From: an uncultured Arcanobacterium sp.
GTDB lineage: Bacteria; Actinomycetota; Actinomycetes; Actinomycetales; Actinomycetaceae
Reading direction: 5' to 3'
DNA length: 64,000 bases
NCBI GenBank assembly: GCA_958428545.1
Contig: CAUAGM010000007.1
Span: forward strand, 1 to 64,000
Shown: in pieces, positions 34,866 through 44,863 of the stretch
How positions within the stretch are numbered: position 1 is the stretch's first letter
Layout of the letters: each line of letters begins with the position of its first letter
Made by a program: the position numbers and the translations under genes
The notes under the pieces: model-generated
What the model was told of the DNA's origin: nothing
Seen by the model: only the letters and a program-made list of their open reading frames with translations
The model's database searches: none

Positions 34866-34953
34866 AGCGCAGGCTGCGTAAGTTGCCTAAGTTCTAGAGC
34901 GTCGTGCTGCAGCGGGTGGTATATCCACTCCACAAGGAGCGAGATTTGTAGTG

Positions 34954-35002
34954 CTCCACCGAGGTTCGGAGATGATTCCCCGATTTCTGGGCTTCGGTGG
35001 AG
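34954..35002 (+). ncRNA. Structured leader before rsmH, mraW-RNA-like candidate
   Basis: CTCCACCGA (34954-34962) pairs with TCGGTGGAG (34994-35002), and the stem extends two more pairs inward (G-T and G-C). The 209-bp gap between mraZ and rsmH is unusually long for this packed operon. A conserved mraW leader RNA is known from mycobacteria at this same position. I have not matched this sequence to that model, so homology is unproven. Confidence 0.4.
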
Positions 35003-35074
35003 GGTTAGAGTTCTCGATTTAAGAGCCGCCGTAATCACCAAAAAGAGAATTGGATTCAACCGGAAGGTAGAGCG

Positions 35075-36103
35075 ATGGTTCAGGCGGCAAGCGCAGCGCA
35101 GAGTAATGCGCTCCATACGCCTGTGATGCTCAATGAGTGCCTAGATCTTTTAGCTCCAGCCATCAGCGCTCCACATGCTGTGCTTATCGACTGTACTCTC
35201 GGTATGGGAGGGCACACCGAAGCTGCTCTTGAACGATTTCCTGATCTCACAGTTATTGGTATCGATCGTGACGCCGATGCGATTCGTCTTGCATCTGAGC
35301 GATTAGCTCCTTTTGGTAGGCGTTTTCGTGCTGTGCATACTACGTACGATTATGTAGCTGATGTGGCGAAACGCTACGGACGGCTAGGAAAAGCAGATGG
35401 TGTGCTGATGGACTTAGGTGTCTCGTCTTTTCAGCTTGACGTGCGCGAACGCGGATTTTCTTACGCTCATGGCGGGCCTCTCGATATGCGTATGGATACG
35501 TCACGTGCGTACAGTGCAAAAGATCTTGTCAATACTGCTGAAGAGTCTGAACTCGTGCGCATTTTGCGTGTGTATGGGGAAGAAAAATGTGCGAGCCGAA
35601 TTGCGAAAGCGATTGTTGCTCAACGTGCCGAAGCACCTATCGTCACCACAGATCAACTTGCAGCTCTTGTGAAAGACGCAATTCCAGCTCCTGCGAAACG
35701 TACTGGCGGGAACCCAGCAAAACGGACATTTCAGGCCCTGCGAATCGCCGTCAATGATGAACTTTCCATTCTTGAAGATGCTCTGCCGCGAGCAATCCAG
35801 TGTTTGCATATTGGTGGTCGGCTATGTGTTGAGGCATACCACTCTCTTGAAGATCGTATGGTGAAGCGTATTTTCCAAGCAGGCAGCGAATCTTCAACAC
35901 CCGCAGGTCTTCCTGTGGAGCTGGAAGGGCACGAACCGTATCTGGCTGCTCTCGTCAAAGGCGCAGCGAAGGCTACTGCAGATGAATGCGATCGCAATCC
36001 ACGCGCCCAGTCGGTGCGAATTCGCGCTGTTGAAAAATTGCGTGATGCACAACTTATAGACACGTCAGAAAATGCACGTCACAACAATGAGGGAGTTGCA
36101 TAA
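35075..36103 (+). CDS. rsmH: 16S rRNA (cytosine(1402)-N4)-methyltransferase
   Basis: RsmH (MraW) methylates C1402 in the ribosomal decoding centre. The 342-residue protein shows HTPVMLNECLDLL, the SAM-binding CTLGMGGHTEA, GVLMDLGVSSFQLD and a C-terminal EAYHSLEDRMVK. GGAAGG precedes the ATG. The stop overlaps the ftsL start (TAATG). Confidence 0.95.
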   Translation: MVQAASAAQSNALHTPVMLNECLDLLAPAISAPHAVLIDCTLGMGGHTEAALERFPDLTVIGIDRDADAIRLASERLAPFGRRFRAVHTTYDYVADVAKRYGRLGKADGVLMDLGVSSFQLDVRERGFSYAHGGPLDMRMDTSRAYSAKDLVNTAEESELVRILRVYGEEKCASRIAKAIVAQRAEAPIVTTDQLAALVKDAIPAPAKRTGGNPAKRTFQALRIAVNDELSILEDALPRAIQCLHIGGRLCVEAYHSLEDRMVKRIFQAGSESSTPAGLPVELEGHEPYLAALVKGAAKATADECDRNPRAQSVRIRAVEKLRDAQLIDTSENARHNNEGVA

Positions 36104-36498
36104 TGAACGCTGCACGACCTGCCATGCGGATCCGCCCCGCTGCATCCAGTCTTTCCAGACCAGTGGTTGAGGTTCCGGCATTGTCTGTGGTGCCGTCTCC
36201 TGCTCCAAGAAAAGGTTTTCGAATTACTGTGCTCGTATGTGCCCTGCTCTTTGCTGGAGCCTTGCTCTTTGCGTTCTATCTCAATACGCGTATGGTTGCT
36301 GGAGCTTATCAGATCAAAGACATTAAATCAGATATTTCTGCGGCCCAAATGCGAGAAGATTCTCTGCAGGCTTCTGCCCTCGGTGAATCAAGCCCTGATA
36401 GACTACGTGCTAAAGCGGCGGATTTAGGTATGGTACCAGCGCAGGATTTGCGTGAACTTAATGTGCTGGATGGAACGTTGAGTTCGCTTGAGGATTAA
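36103..36498 (+). CDS. ftsL: Cell-division protein FtsL-like
   Basis: This 131-residue bitopic protein has a cytoplasmic N-terminus of about 45 residues, one membrane helix (ITVLVCALLFAGALLFAFYL) and a short extracytoplasmic helical segment. FtsL proteins diverge strongly in sequence, so the call rests on topology and position between rsmH and ftsI. In the divisome FtsL bridges FtsQ and the FtsW-FtsI synthase. Confidence 0.82.
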   Translation: MNAARPAMRIRPAASSLSRPVVEVPALSVVPSPAPRKGFRITVLVCALLFAGALLFAFYLNTRMVAGAYQIKDIKSDISAAQMREDSLQASALGESSPDRLRAKAADLGMVPAQDLRELNVLDGTLSSLED

Positions 36499-36518
36499 CC
36501 GAGGAGATAGGAGCGCAC

Positions 36519-38387
36519 GTGACGCAGCATTCTCAGCCTCCTTCGTTTTCAGATCTTATGAGCGATTGGTGGAAGCGTGCGCAAGGTATCGGGCATGGTC
36601 CCGATATTCACGCGCGTCAGCGTACCAATAGACGCCTTCGCATGGTCGTGGCAGTTGGGCTTGTTGTTGCTTGTGCTCTGGTTAGCAGGTTGGCATATCT
36701 GCAAGTTTTTCGTGCTGATGCTTTAGCCCAAACGGCAGTTGCATTTCGATCTACCTCGTACACTCAAGAAGCTAATCGGGGAAATATTACCGATTCTAAA
36801 GGGACTATTCTTGCAACGTCTATTCCTCGCTATAACGTACGTGCCGATCAAGTGGCTTTGCAAAATTATGTTGAATACGCCGATGATGGGGAGAAAATTC
36901 TTGGGGCTGGCCCTGCGGCAGCTGCCCATAAATTAGCTCCTGTTCTCGACGTTGATGAAGCTGTTTTAGGCGGTCAGCTCATGGGGAAAGCCTCTGATAA
37001 TCAATGGGCGCTGATTGCACGAGGATTATCGAGTGAACAATGGCAGAAAATTGCTGCTCTCAAAATTCATGGCATTTACCCTGAACGGTATGTGGAACGT
37101 CTGTATCCAGATGGTGCAACGGCAGGTAGTTTGCTTGGCTATGTTTCACAAAGCGAAGACGATCCAGTAGTTCGAGGTCGTGCTGGTGTTGAAGCTCAGA
37201 TGGATTCTGTACTTGCAGGTAAGAATGGTGTCATTTCCGTGCAGATTGGGCCCAATGGGATTGAATATCCAGATACTGAGCGTATTGAAACGACAGGTGT
37301 TAATGGGCACGACGTCCAGCTGACAATAAATGCAGATTTGCAGCGCGTAGCTGAAGAATCTCTCAATGCTGCTGTCAAAAGAGTCGGAGGCGTATGGGGA
37401 TCTGCAGCAGTTTTAGAAATTGGTACGGGTAGGCTTTTAGCTCTTGCAGATTCCGATAGTCCTAATCCGAGTAACTTAGATTCTGCGGATGTTTCAAACT
37501 GGGGTACTCGTTCCGTTTCTGCTATTTACGAACCAGGTTCAGTGGGAAAGCTCGTCACTCTCGCTGCTGCAATTGACCAAAAGAAAGTGACGCCAACTAG
37601 CACTTTTACTGTTTCGAGTACGCGCGATATGCCTAATGGTGAACGTATTTCAGATGATTCTCCGCACGAAACGCAGGATATGACTGTTGCCGGAATTATT
37701 GCTCATTCGTACAACACAGGCACCGTGCAGATAGGGGATACTGTTTCCGATAGTGTGCGCTACGAATATATGCAGAAATTTGGGTGGGGTGCTAAAACTG
37801 GGATTACCCTTCCCTCGGAAGAGTCAGGAATTCTTCGTCCGCATACTGAGTGGGGAGATCGTGATCATTACACCACGATGTTTGGGCAGGGCGTTGCCGT
37901 TACAACTATCCAGCTCGCGCAGATGGTTGCAGTTTTTGGGCAGAAAGGCGTGCTTATTCCCCCCAGAATTATCGATGGTTATGACGATGAAAATGGTGTT
38001 TATACGCCTACTGTGATGGGCGAATCTCGTCAAGTTGTTTCAGAAGATACTGCTCAGACAGTTCTAAATATCATGCAGGGAGCTACCCAGCCAGGAGGCA
38101 CAGCAGAAGGTATAGGAGCAGTTAAAGGCTACAATGTGGCAGCGAAAACAGGAACTGCGGAAAATGTTGGATCTTCAGGGAGTCTCACAGATACCGCGGC
38201 AACTTTTACTGCGTTGATTCCTGCAGAGAATCCAAAAATTGCAGTTGCAGTAGTCATCTATAAGGAAAATGGTACGGTATATGGCTCTACTGCAAGTGCT
38301 CCTGTTTTCGTTGATATTGCACAGTTTGCGATGAGGGAAATGAAAATCCCGCCGTCTACCGTACCTCTCTATAAGTATCCGTGGTAG
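36519..38387 (+). CDS. ftsI: Septal peptidoglycan transpeptidase (penicillin-binding protein 3 class)
   Basis: This class B PBP cross-links septal peptidoglycan with FtsW. The GTG start has GAGGAG upstream; 622 residues. One N-terminal membrane helix (about 43-65) is followed by the pedestal domain and the transpeptidase with Ser341-x-x-Lys344 (SVGK), Ser397-Tyr-Asn and Lys543-Thr-Gly. The active-site tetrad SVGK replaces the commoner STFK/SVMK. Confidence 0.95.
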   Translation: MTQHSQPPSFSDLMSDWWKRAQGIGHGPDIHARQRTNRRLRMVVAVGLVVACALVSRLAYLQVFRADALAQTAVAFRSTSYTQEANRGNITDSKGTILATSIPRYNVRADQVALQNYVEYADDGEKILGAGPAAAAHKLAPVLDVDEAVLGGQLMGKASDNQWALIARGLSSEQWQKIAALKIHGIYPERYVERLYPDGATAGSLLGYVSQSEDDPVVRGRAGVEAQMDSVLAGKNGVISVQIGPNGIEYPDTERIETTGVNGHDVQLTINADLQRVAEESLNAAVKRVGGVWGSAAVLEIGTGRLLALADSDSPNPSNLDSADVSNWGTRSVSAIYEPGSVGKLVTLAAAIDQKKVTPTSTFTVSSTRDMPNGERISDDSPHETQDMTVAGIIAHSYNTGTVQIGDTVSDSVRYEYMQKFGWGAKTGITLPSEESGILRPHTEWGDRDHYTTMFGQGVAVTTIQLAQMVAVFGQKGVLIPPRIIDGYDDENGVYTPTVMGESRQVVSEDTAQTVLNIMQGATQPGGTAEGIGAVKGYNVAAKTGTAENVGSSGSLTDTAATFTALIPAENPKIAVAVVIYKENGTVYGSTASAPVFVDIAQFAMREMKIPPSTVPLYKYPW

Positions 38388-38405
38388 AAAGTGTGAAAGT
38401 ATCTT

Positions 38406-39857
38406 ATGCTTCCAACTAAGTTAAGTGACGTTGCACGCCAAATGCGAGGCGAGTATTCTCCGTGCTCACAAGTAATTGATCCGCTCGTAACTGGCGTATC
38501 TACAGACAATCGATTGCTCAAAAAAGGGGATCTTTTCTTTGCTATTGCAGGAGAACGCGTAGATGGCAATAAGTTTTCTGGTGACGTGTGTGCAAAAGGA
38601 GCTGCAGGCGTCGTCACCCAAGATAAAGCTGCTGCGCTTGCTGGTGGAGCTGATCCACAGCGTCTCATCGTCGTCGCCAATGTATACGAAGCTTTAGGGA
38701 ATCTTGCCCGTGAGCAGCTTAAGCTTATTCGTGAGCAGGCAGGTGATGCATTTAAAGTCATTGGTATCACAGGGTCTGTTGGAAAAACGACGACCAAAGA
38801 TTTACTTAGTCAGATGTTGAAGCTGCGAGGCCCGCTCATCTCTCCGCCCGGTTCATTTAATAATGAGCTGGGACTTCCTCTCACTGTGCTGCGCGCTGAC
38901 GCTTCAACAGCAACTCTCGTGCTGGAAATGGGGGCAGGCGCGCCGGGGGATATTGACTATCTCACGTCAATTGCTAAGCCGGATATTGCAGTTGTGCTTA
39001 TTGCTGCTCGTGCGCATCTTGGTTTTATCGGCGGAATTGACGGGGTGGCTCGAGAAAAAGGAAAACTTGTGCGCAATGCACGCGAAGGTGCACCCGTGAT
39101 TCTCAACGGTGATGACGTGCGCGTGGTTGCGATGAGTGCAGATGCCCGTGGTCCAGTCACTTATTTTTCTGTGCGTGGGCATGTGCTTGAGCAAGGCTTG
39201 GAAGCAGATATTTTTGCCAGCGATATTATTCTTGACGAGTGTGGGCACCCAAGCTTTACACTGCACACTCCAGCAGGGCAGGCTCCTGTTTCATTAGCTC
39301 TCGTCGGCAAACATCATGTGTCTAATGCTCTTGCGGCGGCAAGCGTGGCATACGTGCTTGGTGTGCCGCTTGAACATATTGTCAAAGTTTTAGGGGTCTC
39401 TGGGCCCCTCAGCGCACATCGCATGAATGTGATTACTGGCAAATATACGCTGATTGACGATTCTTATAATGCGAATCCTGATTCTATGCGGGCGGCAATA
39501 GAAGCTGCAGCCCATATTGCACATGGTAAGCGAGTTGTCGCAGTATTTGGGCAGATGGCTGAGCTGGGAGGTGCTCATGCTTCTGAGCATAGAGCGCTCG
39601 GTGCTGTAGCGCAGCAAGCTGGCGTGTCGGTGCTTGTGGCGTTGGGTGAAGAGACAGACGATCTCGTTCGTGGAGCACATGAGGCGGGAGTCGGCGTTGT
39701 GGAGCATATTAAATGTGACGATGCACAGAACTTTCTTGAGGGCTTGATTCACTCTGATGACGTAGTGTTAGTAAAAGGATCGCATTCGTCTGGCGCTTGG
39801 CAGATTGCTGAGGCACTTGCTGCTAGGCTAGAATCTGCAAGGTCTGAGCGGGCATAG
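38406..39857 (+). CDS. murF: UDP-N-acetylmuramoyl-tripeptide--D-alanyl-D-alanine ligase
   Basis: MurF adds D-Ala-D-Ala to the UDP-MurNAc-tripeptide. The 483-residue Mur ligase has the ATP loop GITGSVGKTTTKD, the central NALAAASVAYVLG block and IDDSYNANPDSMRAA at the start of the third domain. It lies 18 bp after ftsI. Confidence 0.95.
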   Translation: MLPTKLSDVARQMRGEYSPCSQVIDPLVTGVSTDNRLLKKGDLFFAIAGERVDGNKFSGDVCAKGAAGVVTQDKAAALAGGADPQRLIVVANVYEALGNLAREQLKLIREQAGDAFKVIGITGSVGKTTTKDLLSQMLKLRGPLISPPGSFNNELGLPLTVLRADASTATLVLEMGAGAPGDIDYLTSIAKPDIAVVLIAARAHLGFIGGIDGVAREKGKLVRNAREGAPVILNGDDVRVVAMSADARGPVTYFSVRGHVLEQGLEADIFASDIILDECGHPSFTLHTPAGQAPVSLALVGKHHVSNALAAASVAYVLGVPLEHIVKVLGVSGPLSAHRMNVITGKYTLIDDSYNANPDSMRAAIEAAAHIAHGKRVVAVFGQMAELGGAHASEHRALGAVAQQAGVSVLVALGEETDDLVRGAHEAGVGVVEHIKCDDAQNFLEGLIHSDDVVLVKGSHSSGAWQIAEALAARLESARSERA

Positions 39858-39872
39858 AAGGGAGGAAATCTC

Positions 39873-40958
39873 GTGGTTTCGCTGCTGTTGGCAGGCGGAT
39901 TATCGCTTCTCGTTACTCTTTTTGGCACGCCGATATTCGTAAAATTTCTCAAACGTAAATCATACGGGCAGTTTATTCGAGAAGACGGTCCAACTTCACA
40001 CCTGACAAAACGTGGGACGCCCACAATGGGTGGCGTCGTGATTGTGGTTGCCACATTATTGGGATATGCCGTGGCAAATATATGGGCGCAGCGTTTACCT
40101 TCAGCCTCTGGATATTTACTCTTATTTCTGATGGTGGGTTTAGGTGCCGTCGGTTTTTTTGACGATTTCATTAAAGTTCGAAAAGAGCGATCTTTAGGTC
40201 TGACTCCTGCCGCTAAAATGCTTGGGCAGGGCTTCGTGGGTATTGTGTTTGCAGCTCTTGCTTTAGTCTTTAAAGATAAATTAAATCGTACCCCTGCCAC
40301 GATGAGTATATCTTTTGTGCGCGATACTCATATCACTCTAGCTTTTGCTGGGATTTTTATTGGCAGCATACTGTTTATTATTTGGGCAAATTTTTTGATT
40401 ACGGCATGGTCCAATGCTGTGAACCTTACCGACGGTCTCGATGGTTTGGCGGCAGGTGCATCTGCGATTGCTTTTGGCGCATATACGATCGTCACGCTAT
40501 GGCAGGGATATCAGCCGTGTGCAGCTGGAATTGAAGCAGCCCCAGGCTGTTATGATGTGCGAGATCCTAGAGATTTGGGAATTATTGCTGCGGCAATAGT
40601 CGGTGCGTGTTTGGGGTTCTTGTGGCACAATACCTCACCAGCAAGAATTTTCATGGGTGACACTGGATCTTTGGCTCTCGGCGGCGCTTTCGCTGGAATC
40701 TCCATTCTTTCTCAAACGGAATTTTTGGCGCTCTTCTTTGGTGGTTTATTCCTCATAGAAGTGATGTCGGACGTTATTCAAATCGGAGTATTTAAGAAAA
40801 CTCGTAAACGGGTATTTAGAATGGCACCGATTCATCATCATTTCGAGCTGAAAGGCTGGAAAGAAGTTACGATTGTTGTGCGTTTTTGGTTGATTCAAAT
40901 CATTCTCGCTGCTCTTGGTGTGAGTATTTTCTATGGAGAATGGTGGGCGTGGCAATGA
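39873..40958 (+). CDS. mraY: Phospho-N-acetylmuramoyl-pentapeptide transferase
   Basis: MraY makes lipid I at the inner membrane face. The 361-residue polytopic protein starts at GTG with AGGGAGG upstream. Diagnostic motifs are the acidic GFFDDFIK, NLTDGLDGLA, FMGDTGSLALGG and the histidine cluster APIHHHFEL. The stop overlaps the murD ATG. Confidence 0.96.
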   Translation: MVSLLLAGGLSLLVTLFGTPIFVKFLKRKSYGQFIREDGPTSHLTKRGTPTMGGVVIVVATLLGYAVANIWAQRLPSASGYLLLFLMVGLGAVGFFDDFIKVRKERSLGLTPAAKMLGQGFVGIVFAALALVFKDKLNRTPATMSISFVRDTHITLAFAGIFIGSILFIIWANFLITAWSNAVNLTDGLDGLAAGASAIAFGAYTIVTLWQGYQPCAAGIEAAPGCYDVRDPRDLGIIAAAIVGACLGFLWHNTSPARIFMGDTGSLALGGAFAGISILSQTEFLALFFGGLFLIEVMSDVIQIGVFKKTRKRVFRMAPIHHHFELKGWKEVTIVVRFWLIQIILAALGVSIFYGEWWAWQ

Positions 40959-42439
40959 GTTTAACTATTCCAGGAGCGGTTCAGTTCGAAAATGCTCGTG
41001 TGGCAGTTGTCGGCATGGGTATTTCTGGGCGTTCAAGCGTCAGTGCTCTGCTTGAACACACCAATGCGTGTGTGAGTGTCTGGGATGCTCAAGAAAATGC
41101 AGTCAAACCGTATGAGACGATTGCAGGTATCGATACAGTCAGCGCTCTCGCATCGGGAACTGATATGGCGAATGCTGTGCTCGAGTGGAATCCTACGCAC
41201 GTTATTTTGGCTCCAGCTTTTCGTGAGCAAGGTGATGAATGGAAAATTCTTCATGCTGCAGGTATTCCCGTATGGAGTGAAATAGAGCTGGCATGGCAGC
41301 TGCGTGCACGGCGTGAAGATGGCATATATGCACCGTGGCTTGCCGTCACGGGGACGAATGGGAAAACTACCACCACAAGTATGCTTGCGGCCATATTAAA
41401 GGAAGCAGGATTAGGGGGCGAACCTCTCGGAAATATTGGCAATCCTGCAGTTACTGCAGTCAGTGACGTCTCTTCGAATGCCTCGCATGCTTTTGCGCTG
41501 GAACTTTCTTCCTTTCAGCTTATGTCAACGTTTTCCATGCAACCAGCTGCGGCTGTCTGCTTGAATTTAGCTGACGATCATCTCGAATGGCATACATCGT
41601 TTAATTCGTACCGTGATGCTAAGGCTCGAGTCTATAACGCTGTTCAAACGGCCTGTATCTATCCAGTGGGAGATTCTTCCATACAGACGATGGTTGATGA
41701 AGCTGATGTGTGCGAAGGTGCGCGCGCAATCGGAACTGTTTTAGGAGTTCCGTCTGTTGGGCAGATCGGCGTTGTTGATGGGATAGTTGTTGATCGAGCA
41801 TTCGGTGATCAGCGCTTTACTCACGCAGAAGAGCTTTTTCATATAGATGATGTGGCGCATCTGGCTCCTGTCGGTTCTGATCTTCCTGCGCATATCGTCA
41901 AAGATGCCTTGGCTGCTGCTGCTTTGGCGCGGGCAATCGGTGTTGCGCCAGAGCATATTCGTGCAGCGCTCGTGAATTTCCCAGCAGGTAAGCATCGTAT
42001 CGAATATGTCGCAACTATCGGCGGCGTGAGTTTTGTAGATGATTCTAAAGCTACTAACGCGCATGCGGCGCTCGCTTCTTTGCGTGCGCAGCGTGAAGGG
42101 TCGGTAGTGTGGATTGCAGGAGGGCAGGCGAAGGGTTCTCATTTTGAGGAGCTTGTGGAGCGTGTCACGCCTCAGCTAAAGGCTGTGGTCGTGATAGGTG
42201 TAGATCAGGAGCCGTGGCATGCGGCGCTGAGCAATCGCGATCTATATGTTGAATATATCGATCCAGCTTCGGCAGATCCGATGGATGCTGCTGTACGCCG
42301 ATCTCATGCTTTAGCTATGGGGGAGGGGACGGTGCTGCTTGCTCCTGCTTGCGCTTCGATGGATCAGTTTGTTTCCTATGCAGATCGCGGTGAGAAATTT
42401 GCATCTGCCGTGCAGCTTCTTTCGCAGGAATATTGCTGA
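40955..42439 (+). CDS. murD: UDP-N-acetylmuramoylalanine--D-glutamate ligase
   Basis: MurD adds D-Glu to UDP-MurNAc-Ala. The ATG of MSLTIPGAV overlaps the mraY stop (ATGA), giving 494 residues. Motifs: N-terminal Rossmann VAVVGMGISGRS, the ATP loop GTNGKTTTTSML, and FVDDSKATNAHAA of the third domain. The stop overlaps the ftsW ATG by one base. Confidence 0.95.
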   Translation: MSLTIPGAVQFENARVAVVGMGISGRSSVSALLEHTNACVSVWDAQENAVKPYETIAGIDTVSALASGTDMANAVLEWNPTHVILAPAFREQGDEWKILHAAGIPVWSEIELAWQLRARREDGIYAPWLAVTGTNGKTTTTSMLAAILKEAGLGGEPLGNIGNPAVTAVSDVSSNASHAFALELSSFQLMSTFSMQPAAAVCLNLADDHLEWHTSFNSYRDAKARVYNAVQTACIYPVGDSSIQTMVDEADVCEGARAIGTVLGVPSVGQIGVVDGIVVDRAFGDQRFTHAEELFHIDDVAHLAPVGSDLPAHIVKDALAAAALARAIGVAPEHIRAALVNFPAGKHRIEYVATIGGVSFVDDSKATNAHAALASLRAQREGSVVWIAGGQAKGSHFEELVERVTPQLKAVVVIGVDQEPWHAALSNRDLYVEYIDPASADPMDAAVRRSHALAMGEGTVLLAPACASMDQFVSYADRGEKFASAVQLLSQEYC

Positions 42440-43719
42440 TGGTATCGATTCGTAAACGCAGTAATTTTTTCCTCGCAGATTGCGCTGATCGTTATCTCGC
42501 TATGCCAAGCGAGCTTAATGATTCACAGCGTGCACGCAGAGATGTGGTTGTGCGGGCGCTTGTTGTGCTTATTGCCGTCACAATCGTTTTGCTTCTCTTT
42601 GGCGTTCTGATGGTGTTTTCTGCTACTTCAGCTCGAAGTATTGGCGCTGTGATAGGGGACTCTTCTGGAACAGTTTTTTTCTTAACTGCAACTCGCCATG
42701 CGATCTGGGTTGCTATTTCGCTTGTGGTTGGTCTGGTAATAGTGATGATGCCATATCGGTGGATTGAGCGTTTTTCCTACTGGCTGCTGGCAGGAGCTAT
42801 TTTTCTTCAGATATTAGTGCTTTTTATTGGTGAGACTATAAACGGCAATAAGAATTGGCTTTCTCTTGGCTCAGCGGTGCAGGTGCAGCCGTCGGAATTC
42901 TTGAAAGTTGCTATGATCGTCTGGCTGGCTCATGCGCTTGCGCGCCTTACTGAGGCTGAAATTCGTTCTTTGCATACTATCGTCATTCCCTCGATCGGTT
43001 TTATTGCAAGTACTGCTGTGGTGCTTGCTGGTCGCGATATGGGTACAGCGTTAGTTTATGTACTCATCGGGGTCGGTATGTTTTGGTGTGCAGGATTGAA
43101 AAATTCTATGATCGTGTGCCTAGGAATTTTAGGTGCTTTCGGTGCAGCTATTCTCGTGGCAGCCCAGCCTTCTCGTTTTCGGCGGGTTACGGATTTCTTT
43201 TTCTCCTTTCTTGCTCTTCCAGATATAGACGAGCCGACGCAAGCTGAATTTGCTCAGTTTGCTTTTGGGTCAGGTGGTATTTCAGGAGTAGGTCTGGGTG
43301 CAGGTAAAGAAAAATGGCGTGATCTTGCTGAAGCTCACACAGATTTTATCTATGCTGTGATTGGTGAAGAGCTTGGATTATTTGGCACTCTAGCCGTTAT
43401 TTTGCTGTTTATTATGCTGGGTTGGAGCTATGTGCAGCTCGCAGTGAATATGAATACGCGTTACGGGCAGCTGGTTGTGGTAGGCGTTGGAATCTGGATT
43501 TGTGGGCAGGCACTTGCCAATATGTGCGTAGTGACGGGTCTGCTTCCTGTTTTCGGCGTGCCTCTTCCTTTCCTCTCTCAAGGTGGCTCATCGATGTTGG
43601 GTGTACTTGCAGGAAATGCAGTGGTCATTGGCTGTGCACTTGGAGTTCCTGGAGTAAAAGATGCGTTTTCATTGAAGAATCGCATGTGGCTGCGGTCGCG
43701 GGCGATAGTGAAAGGATGA
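42439..43719 (+). CDS. ftsW: Septal peptidoglycan glycosyltransferase FtsW (SEDS family)
   Basis: FtsW polymerises lipid II at the septum together with FtsI. ATG 42439 has AGGA 8 nt upstream; 426 residues. About ten membrane helices are visible; SEDS landmarks include GNKNWLSLG, QPSEFLKVA and the C-terminal GVPLPFLSQGGSSM. murG follows 2 bp after the stop. Confidence 0.95.
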   Translation: MVSIRKRSNFFLADCADRYLAMPSELNDSQRARRDVVVRALVVLIAVTIVLLLFGVLMVFSATSARSIGAVIGDSSGTVFFLTATRHAIWVAISLVVGLVIVMMPYRWIERFSYWLLAGAIFLQILVLFIGETINGNKNWLSLGSAVQVQPSEFLKVAMIVWLAHALARLTEAEIRSLHTIVIPSIGFIASTAVVLAGRDMGTALVYVLIGVGMFWCAGLKNSMIVCLGILGAFGAAILVAAQPSRFRRVTDFFFSFLALPDIDEPTQAEFAQFAFGSGGISGVGLGAGKEKWRDLAEAHTDFIYAVIGEELGLFGTLAVILLFIMLGWSYVQLAVNMNTRYGQLVVVGVGIWICGQALANMCVVTGLLPVFGVPLPFLSQGGSSMLGVLAGNAVVIGCALGVPGVKDAFSLKNRMWLRSRAIVKG

Positions 43720-43721
43720 TT

Positions 43722-44852
43722 ATGACGGCTGTAGTGGTTTTGGCTGCAGGAGGCACAGCAGGGCACGTTAATCCTATGTTGGCTACAGCGCGTGCAGTGC
43801 AACGGCTGCGCCATGATGTCTCTGTTGTTATTATCGGTACTGAGCAAGGTTTAGAGCATGAGTTGGTGCCAGCTGCAGGCTTTGAACTGCAGACGATACC
43901 GAGAGTTCCTTTTCCTCGATCCTTGAGCTGTGAATCAATGCTGTTTCCTGTGCGTTTTCGTCGAGCAGTTGCCCGTGCGCAAGAAATTTTGCTTGCTGAA
44001 AAGGCTGATGTAGTGATTGGTTTTGGAGGGTATGTCTCTACTCCTGTATATCTAGCAGCTCGTAAATTAGGCATTCCTGTGGTGATCCATGAGGGAAATG
44101 CTCGCCCTGGTTTAGCCAATAAGCTGGGCGCGCGTTTTTCTCGTGCTGTTGCACTCACGTTCAGCAATACTCCGCTGAAATCAGCTTATGGAATCACGAA
44201 AACTATTGGCTTGCCGATGCGCGAAGATATTGTATTGCTAGCTAGCGATGTGCAATATCGCGCTGATATGCGAAGAGGCGCTGCTCAAGAATTTGGGCTG
44301 GATCCAGATCGTCCTATAGTTGTGGTGACGGGCGGCTCTCAAGGAGCGCAGCATATTAATGAAGTTATGAGTGAAGCTGCTGAAGATCTGTTGAAACGTG
44401 ATGTTCAGATTCTTCATCTCACAGGGCGTCATAAGAGTCTTTCTGTGCTCAAAGCTCTGGAAAATATGCCGGAAAATATCCGGAGTGATTACATTGTCTA
44501 TGAATATTTGGAGCAGATGGAAAAGGCTTATGCTCTTGCAGATCTGGTGATTACTAGAGCGGGTGCTGGAATGGTTTGCGAGGTGGCTGCTTTGGGAATT
44601 CCAGCAGTTTTTGTGCCGTTTCCAATTGGCAACGGCGAGCAGGCGCTCAATGCTCACGATGTGGTTCATGCTGGTGGAGCTTTGTTGGTGAGCAATCAAG
44701 ATTTTGATAAGCAGTGGGTGAATGAGAATGTGATCCCACTTTTCGATGCGCAGCAATTGGCACAGATGGCAGATAAAGCAAAAATGGCTTCTGCGCTTGA
44801 TGCCGCATACGAGCTTGCGCAGTTAGCATTGAAAGAAATTGCTTCACGGTAG
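43722..44852 (+). CDS. murG: Lipid II synthase (UDP-GlcNAc transferase)
   Basis: MurG adds GlcNAc to lipid I. ATG 43722 has AAAGGA at ideal spacing; ATG 43716, overlapping the ftsW stop, is also possible. The 376-residue GT-B protein has the G-loops AAGGTAGHVNP and GFGGYVS, plus VVTGGSQGAQHIN and the donor-site TRAGAGMVCEVAALGIPAV. murC lies 11 bp downstream. Confidence 0.95.
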   Translation: MTAVVVLAAGGTAGHVNPMLATARAVQRLRHDVSVVIIGTEQGLEHELVPAAGFELQTIPRVPFPRSLSCESMLFPVRFRRAVARAQEILLAEKADVVIGFGGYVSTPVYLAARKLGIPVVIHEGNARPGLANKLGARFSRAVALTFSNTPLKSAYGITKTIGLPMREDIVLLASDVQYRADMRRGAAQEFGLDPDRPIVVVTGGSQGAQHINEVMSEAAEDLLKRDVQILHLTGRHKSLSVLKALENMPENIRSDYIVYEYLEQMEKAYALADLVITRAGAGMVCEVAALGIPAVFVPFPIGNGEQALNAHDVVHAGGALLVSNQDFDKQWVNENVIPLFDAQQLAQMADKAKMASALDAAYELAQLALKEIASR

Positions 44853-44863
44853 GAGAGAATTCA

